DNA from: Blastocatellia bacterium
GTDB lineage: Bacteria; Acidobacteriota; Blastocatellia; UBA7656; JADIYM01
DNA length: 64,000 nt
Direction of reading: 5' to 3'
Assembly: GCA_016705245.1 (NCBI GenBank)
Contig: JADIYM010000014.1
Location: forward strand, 62,001 to 126,000
In this document: positions 61,368 to 64,000 of the stretch, piece by piece
Layout: each line of letters opens with the position of its first letter
Position numbering within the stretch: position 1 is the stretch's first letter
The notes under the pieces: model-generated
What the model saw: the letters and a program-made list of their open reading frames with translations, nothing else
Told to the model about the DNA's origin: nothing
Databases searched by the model: none
Program-made: the position numbers and the translations under genes

Positions 61368-64000
61368 ATGCCTGCCCGCTCCCCCCGAATGATCGCGGCT
61401 GCTGCCGTCCGTGCATTGTCAGCGGTCGCCGCCTGCGCGCTGATGGCGATTGTCGTGACGACGTTCGGTCTCGGTCGGACATCGTCGGCCCCCGAGCCTA
61501 TGGAGCGCGTGGACGCCGATGTTCCGTTCGACGTCGCGCTCGCCGGTCGGCCGAGCACTCGAACGTTCACAAACAAGGACGGCCTGCCTCAAAACGCGAT
61601 CTCAACCATCGTCACCGACCGGAACGGCATGTTGTGGATCGGCACGAAGGACGGAGCGGCGAGCTACGACGGACGGTCGTGGCAGATCCTGAACATGCCT
61701 CCCGAGATCGGCCAGAACAGCGTTACGCACATTCTTCACGCCTCGACCGGCGACACGTGGTTCGGGATCGGCGGCGGCGGCATTGTGCGCCGTTCGGCCG
61801 ACGGGACCTGGGCCATTTTTCCCGCGCCACGCAATACCCCGGAGAGCTCCAGGTGCACCTCTCGGAGCTCGAGGAGCCGGATGGCCGTCGGACCATCGGC
61901 CTCCTGACGACCCTTGGCTTCACACGATTTGTCGATGGCGCCTGGTTAGACGATCCGGAGTTTCCGCGGCCCGCAACCGGCATCGCCGGAGCTGCCGACG
62001 TCGTCGTGGGCGACGACGGAGTATCGGAGCTCTGGGTCGGGCTGCCTGATGGCCGCGCGGCGAGGCGCCGGCTTGGCGCCTGGAATGTCTTCCTGCCCCG
62101 TCGGCCGAGTTGCCGGACAGCTTCCTCTGTTTCGTGAAGACATCGGCGCTTGGAGGCAAATCGCAGCTTGTCGCCAGCCGGGTCAGTGGGCTCTTTGTCT
62201 TTAACGGCACGGAGTGGATTCCGGATGAGGCGACGCGCGGCGACGCTCGTTTCAAGTACATCTTCCGGCTCTGCGAGACACGATCATCGGACGGGGCGCT
62301 GACGCTCTGGGCGGCCGGAATCGTCGGAAACGTGTTTCGGTATTCCGCCGGGCAATGGCGAAGGTTCGAACATCCCACCGTCAGGGACGGAGGCGTCTGG
62401 TCCCTCGTGGCAACGGGAGATGAGCGTGCTACGCACGCCCTGTGGATCGGGACGACCGGTCTCGGCCTCGTCCGTCTCCAGTTCGGTTCATGGCTGGCCT
62501 TCGACCGTTCGAATGGCCTCACAACGGACTCGGTCTACAGCATCCTCGCTACGCGCGATGCCGCCGGTGGAGATGTGCTGTGGATCGGAACCCTCACTGG
62601 AGGGCTCGTCCGGTTCGGTCGGGACGAAACGCGCGAAGTGCTCTTCGCCAACGGCGGCAGGATCGTCTGGGTGGCGGCGCTCGAAGTCCTCGAGGAGGGC
62701 CCGAACGAAAGGATCGTCGCGGCGCTCGATGGCGGGATTGCCATAATCGAAAACGGCACTGCCGTCCGTTACCTCCGCACACGCGACGGCGTCCCGGGAT
62801 ACATGGCCACGAGCCTTCTACGCTCCGTCGACAAAGCCGGGCGGCCGTTCGTCTGGGTGGGCGCTGCAGCGGGACTTTGCCGCCTCGTCGGCGAGTCGAT
62901 CGAACCGGCTCCGGCCGGGCTCGACATCGTGAAGTCGTCTGTGGCAGGTCTCGCCGAGACCGAGGATGAGTCAGGACGGCGCATCCTCTGGGTCGCGACA
63001 TTGACCGGTCTCGTCCGATTCGACGGCGAACGCGCGACAACCTTCACGATGCTCGACGGCATGCCGTCGAACGCAATCCGCGCGCTGCACGAAGTGCGAC
63101 TCGAGGACGGCGCGCGCGAGTTGTGGGTCGGCACACCGAGTGGCATCGCGCGACTCTCGCTCACGGATCCGTCGGCGCCCATCCGGACTCTCTCGACGAC
63201 GTCGAATCCCGCGTTGCCGAACAACATGATCTACCGCATCGAGGAGGATGCGTCCGGCCGGCTCTACGTCATGACGAATCGGGGTGTCGCCCGGCTCACT
63301 CGGCTCCGGGCAGCGGAGGCAGACGAGCCCGAGTTCGAAGTCACCGTGTTCACGTCGAACGACGGAATGCCGAACGACGAGTGCAATACGGGCGCGTCGA
63401 CTACGGATCACCGGGGACGCATCTGGATCGGCACGCCGAGCGGCGCTGCCGTCTACGATACCGCCGCCGAGATCGTCGCGGCTCCGAGCAACCTCGTCTT
63501 CGTCCGCAAGTCAGTCGTCGTCGACGACGACCGGCCACTAGTCCAGGATGAGGAGCTCGCTCACGACCGAAATCACGTCGTTTTCGAATACGCGCTACTC
63601 AGCTACAACCGCGAAGCCGCTACGCGGTATCGATCGCAGCTCGTCGGATACGAACCGGAGCCCGGCGGTTGGTCACCTGACGCTCGACGCGAATTCAACA
63701 GCCTCGCGGCCGGATCCTACACGTTTCGGGTGTGGGGCCGGGACGCTACCGGCAATGTCACGGGTCCGATCGCGGTTTCGTTTCGCGTGACACCGCCGCC
63801 GTGGCTCACCTGGTGGGCGATTTCGCTGTACGCGGTCCTGTTGCTCGGCCTGGGGTACGTTGGCGTCCGGTGGCGGCTCAGGTCGCTGGCCCGCCAGAAC
63901 GTCCAGCTCGAAGTGGCGATCGAGCAGCGGACGAGAGAGCTGGAGAGGACCGTCGCGGAGCTCCAGATCTCGCAGACGAATGCGGTTGAGGCCGAGCGTG
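61368..64000 (+). pseudogene. Two-component-propeller sensor protein, frameshifted, runs off the window
   Basis: ATG 61368 opens a signal/anchor (RALSAVAACALMAIVVTTFG). Reg_prop blades follow (DGLPQNAISTIVTDRNGMLW, IGTKDGAASYDGRSWQI). One-base shifts near 61845 and 62098 break the frame; the rest is open to the window end with ten or more blades (LWIGTTGLGLVRL, DGMPSNAIRALHEV, GRIWIGTPSGAAVYD), a Y_Y_Y domain (YRSQLVGYEPEPGGWSPDAR, LAAGSYTFRVWGRDATGN), a membrane helix (WWAISLYAVLLLGLGYVGVR) and a coiled coil (QNVQLEVAIEQRTRELERTV). A kinase or cyclase output domain is expected beyond the window. Confidence 0.82.

Overview
The window is GC-rich bacterial chromosome. Its gene content suggests Acidobacteriota, with moderate confidence: a two-component-propeller sensor, several ECF sigma/anti-sigma pairs, MacB-type permeases with an NtrC-type regulator, a SYLF protein, P1 and M20 peptidases, CSLREA/Ig-type surface-protein debris and many toxin-antitoxin (TA) modules. 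No rRNA, tRNA, CRISPR array, phage module or intact transposase is visible. Single-base frameshifts are frequent: I count about 18 in otherwise well-conserved genes, and they are densest at 45.9-53.1 kb. Many look like residual indel errors of a metagenome or long-read assembly rather than true decay, so the disrupted genes are described as the proteins they would encode.

Layout. 0-2.7 kb: the end of an outer-membrane barrel protein, a metallo-beta-lactamase-fold hydrolase, a frameshifted DUF202 protein and debris of a repeat protein and a transposase. 3.1-9.3 kb: an accessory stretch with two complete TA modules, a third and fourth module joined head to head with both toxins truncated, two peptidases, and an ArsC-family gene whose catalytic cysteine codon is TGA followed by a SECIS-like hairpin. 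This is a probable selenoprotein. 9.3-24.2 kb: exported proteins, a Tat-type threonine aldolase, two alpha/beta hydrolases, two exported IPT-like/propeller proteins, a Ser/Thr kinase, a cation P-type ATPase and a SYLF protein.

24.6-32.6 kb: a tightly overlapping ten-gene minus-strand operon. It joins an OlsB-like N-acyltransferase, a PlsC/OlsA-like acyltransferase, a DedA membrane domain fused to an ATP-grasp ligase, a ferric-reductase/Rieske fusion, NRDE and DinB proteins and an SDR. It diverges from two consecutive ECF sigma/anti-sigma pairs (32.9-35.5 kb). The parts fit a pathway that makes an aminoacyl lipid, further ligates it and moves it across the membrane under ECF control. This is the best candidate for an undescribed multi-gene system here.

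35.5-45.8 kb: gene fragments, a vapBC-like pair with truncated toxin, an exported esterase, another ECF sigma with a membrane partner, a secreted NTR-like/SpaA-like protein, a KGG-type small protein with an ATA start, and a FAD-Rieske oxidoreductase. 45.9-53.1 kb: a minus-strand operon of HlyD-like adaptor, ABC ATPase, two permeases, NtrC-type regulator and histidine kinase. 53.5-64 kb: a B12/radical-SAM protein, small exported proteins, thymidine phosphorylase, an ECF sigma with an anti-sigma/YCII fusion, and the start of a large propeller sensor running off the window. Intergenic space in the right half carries two kinds of short palindromic elements: four hairpins built of CTCTGYG units, and MITE-like elements with terminal repeats containing CGGTAGCG.
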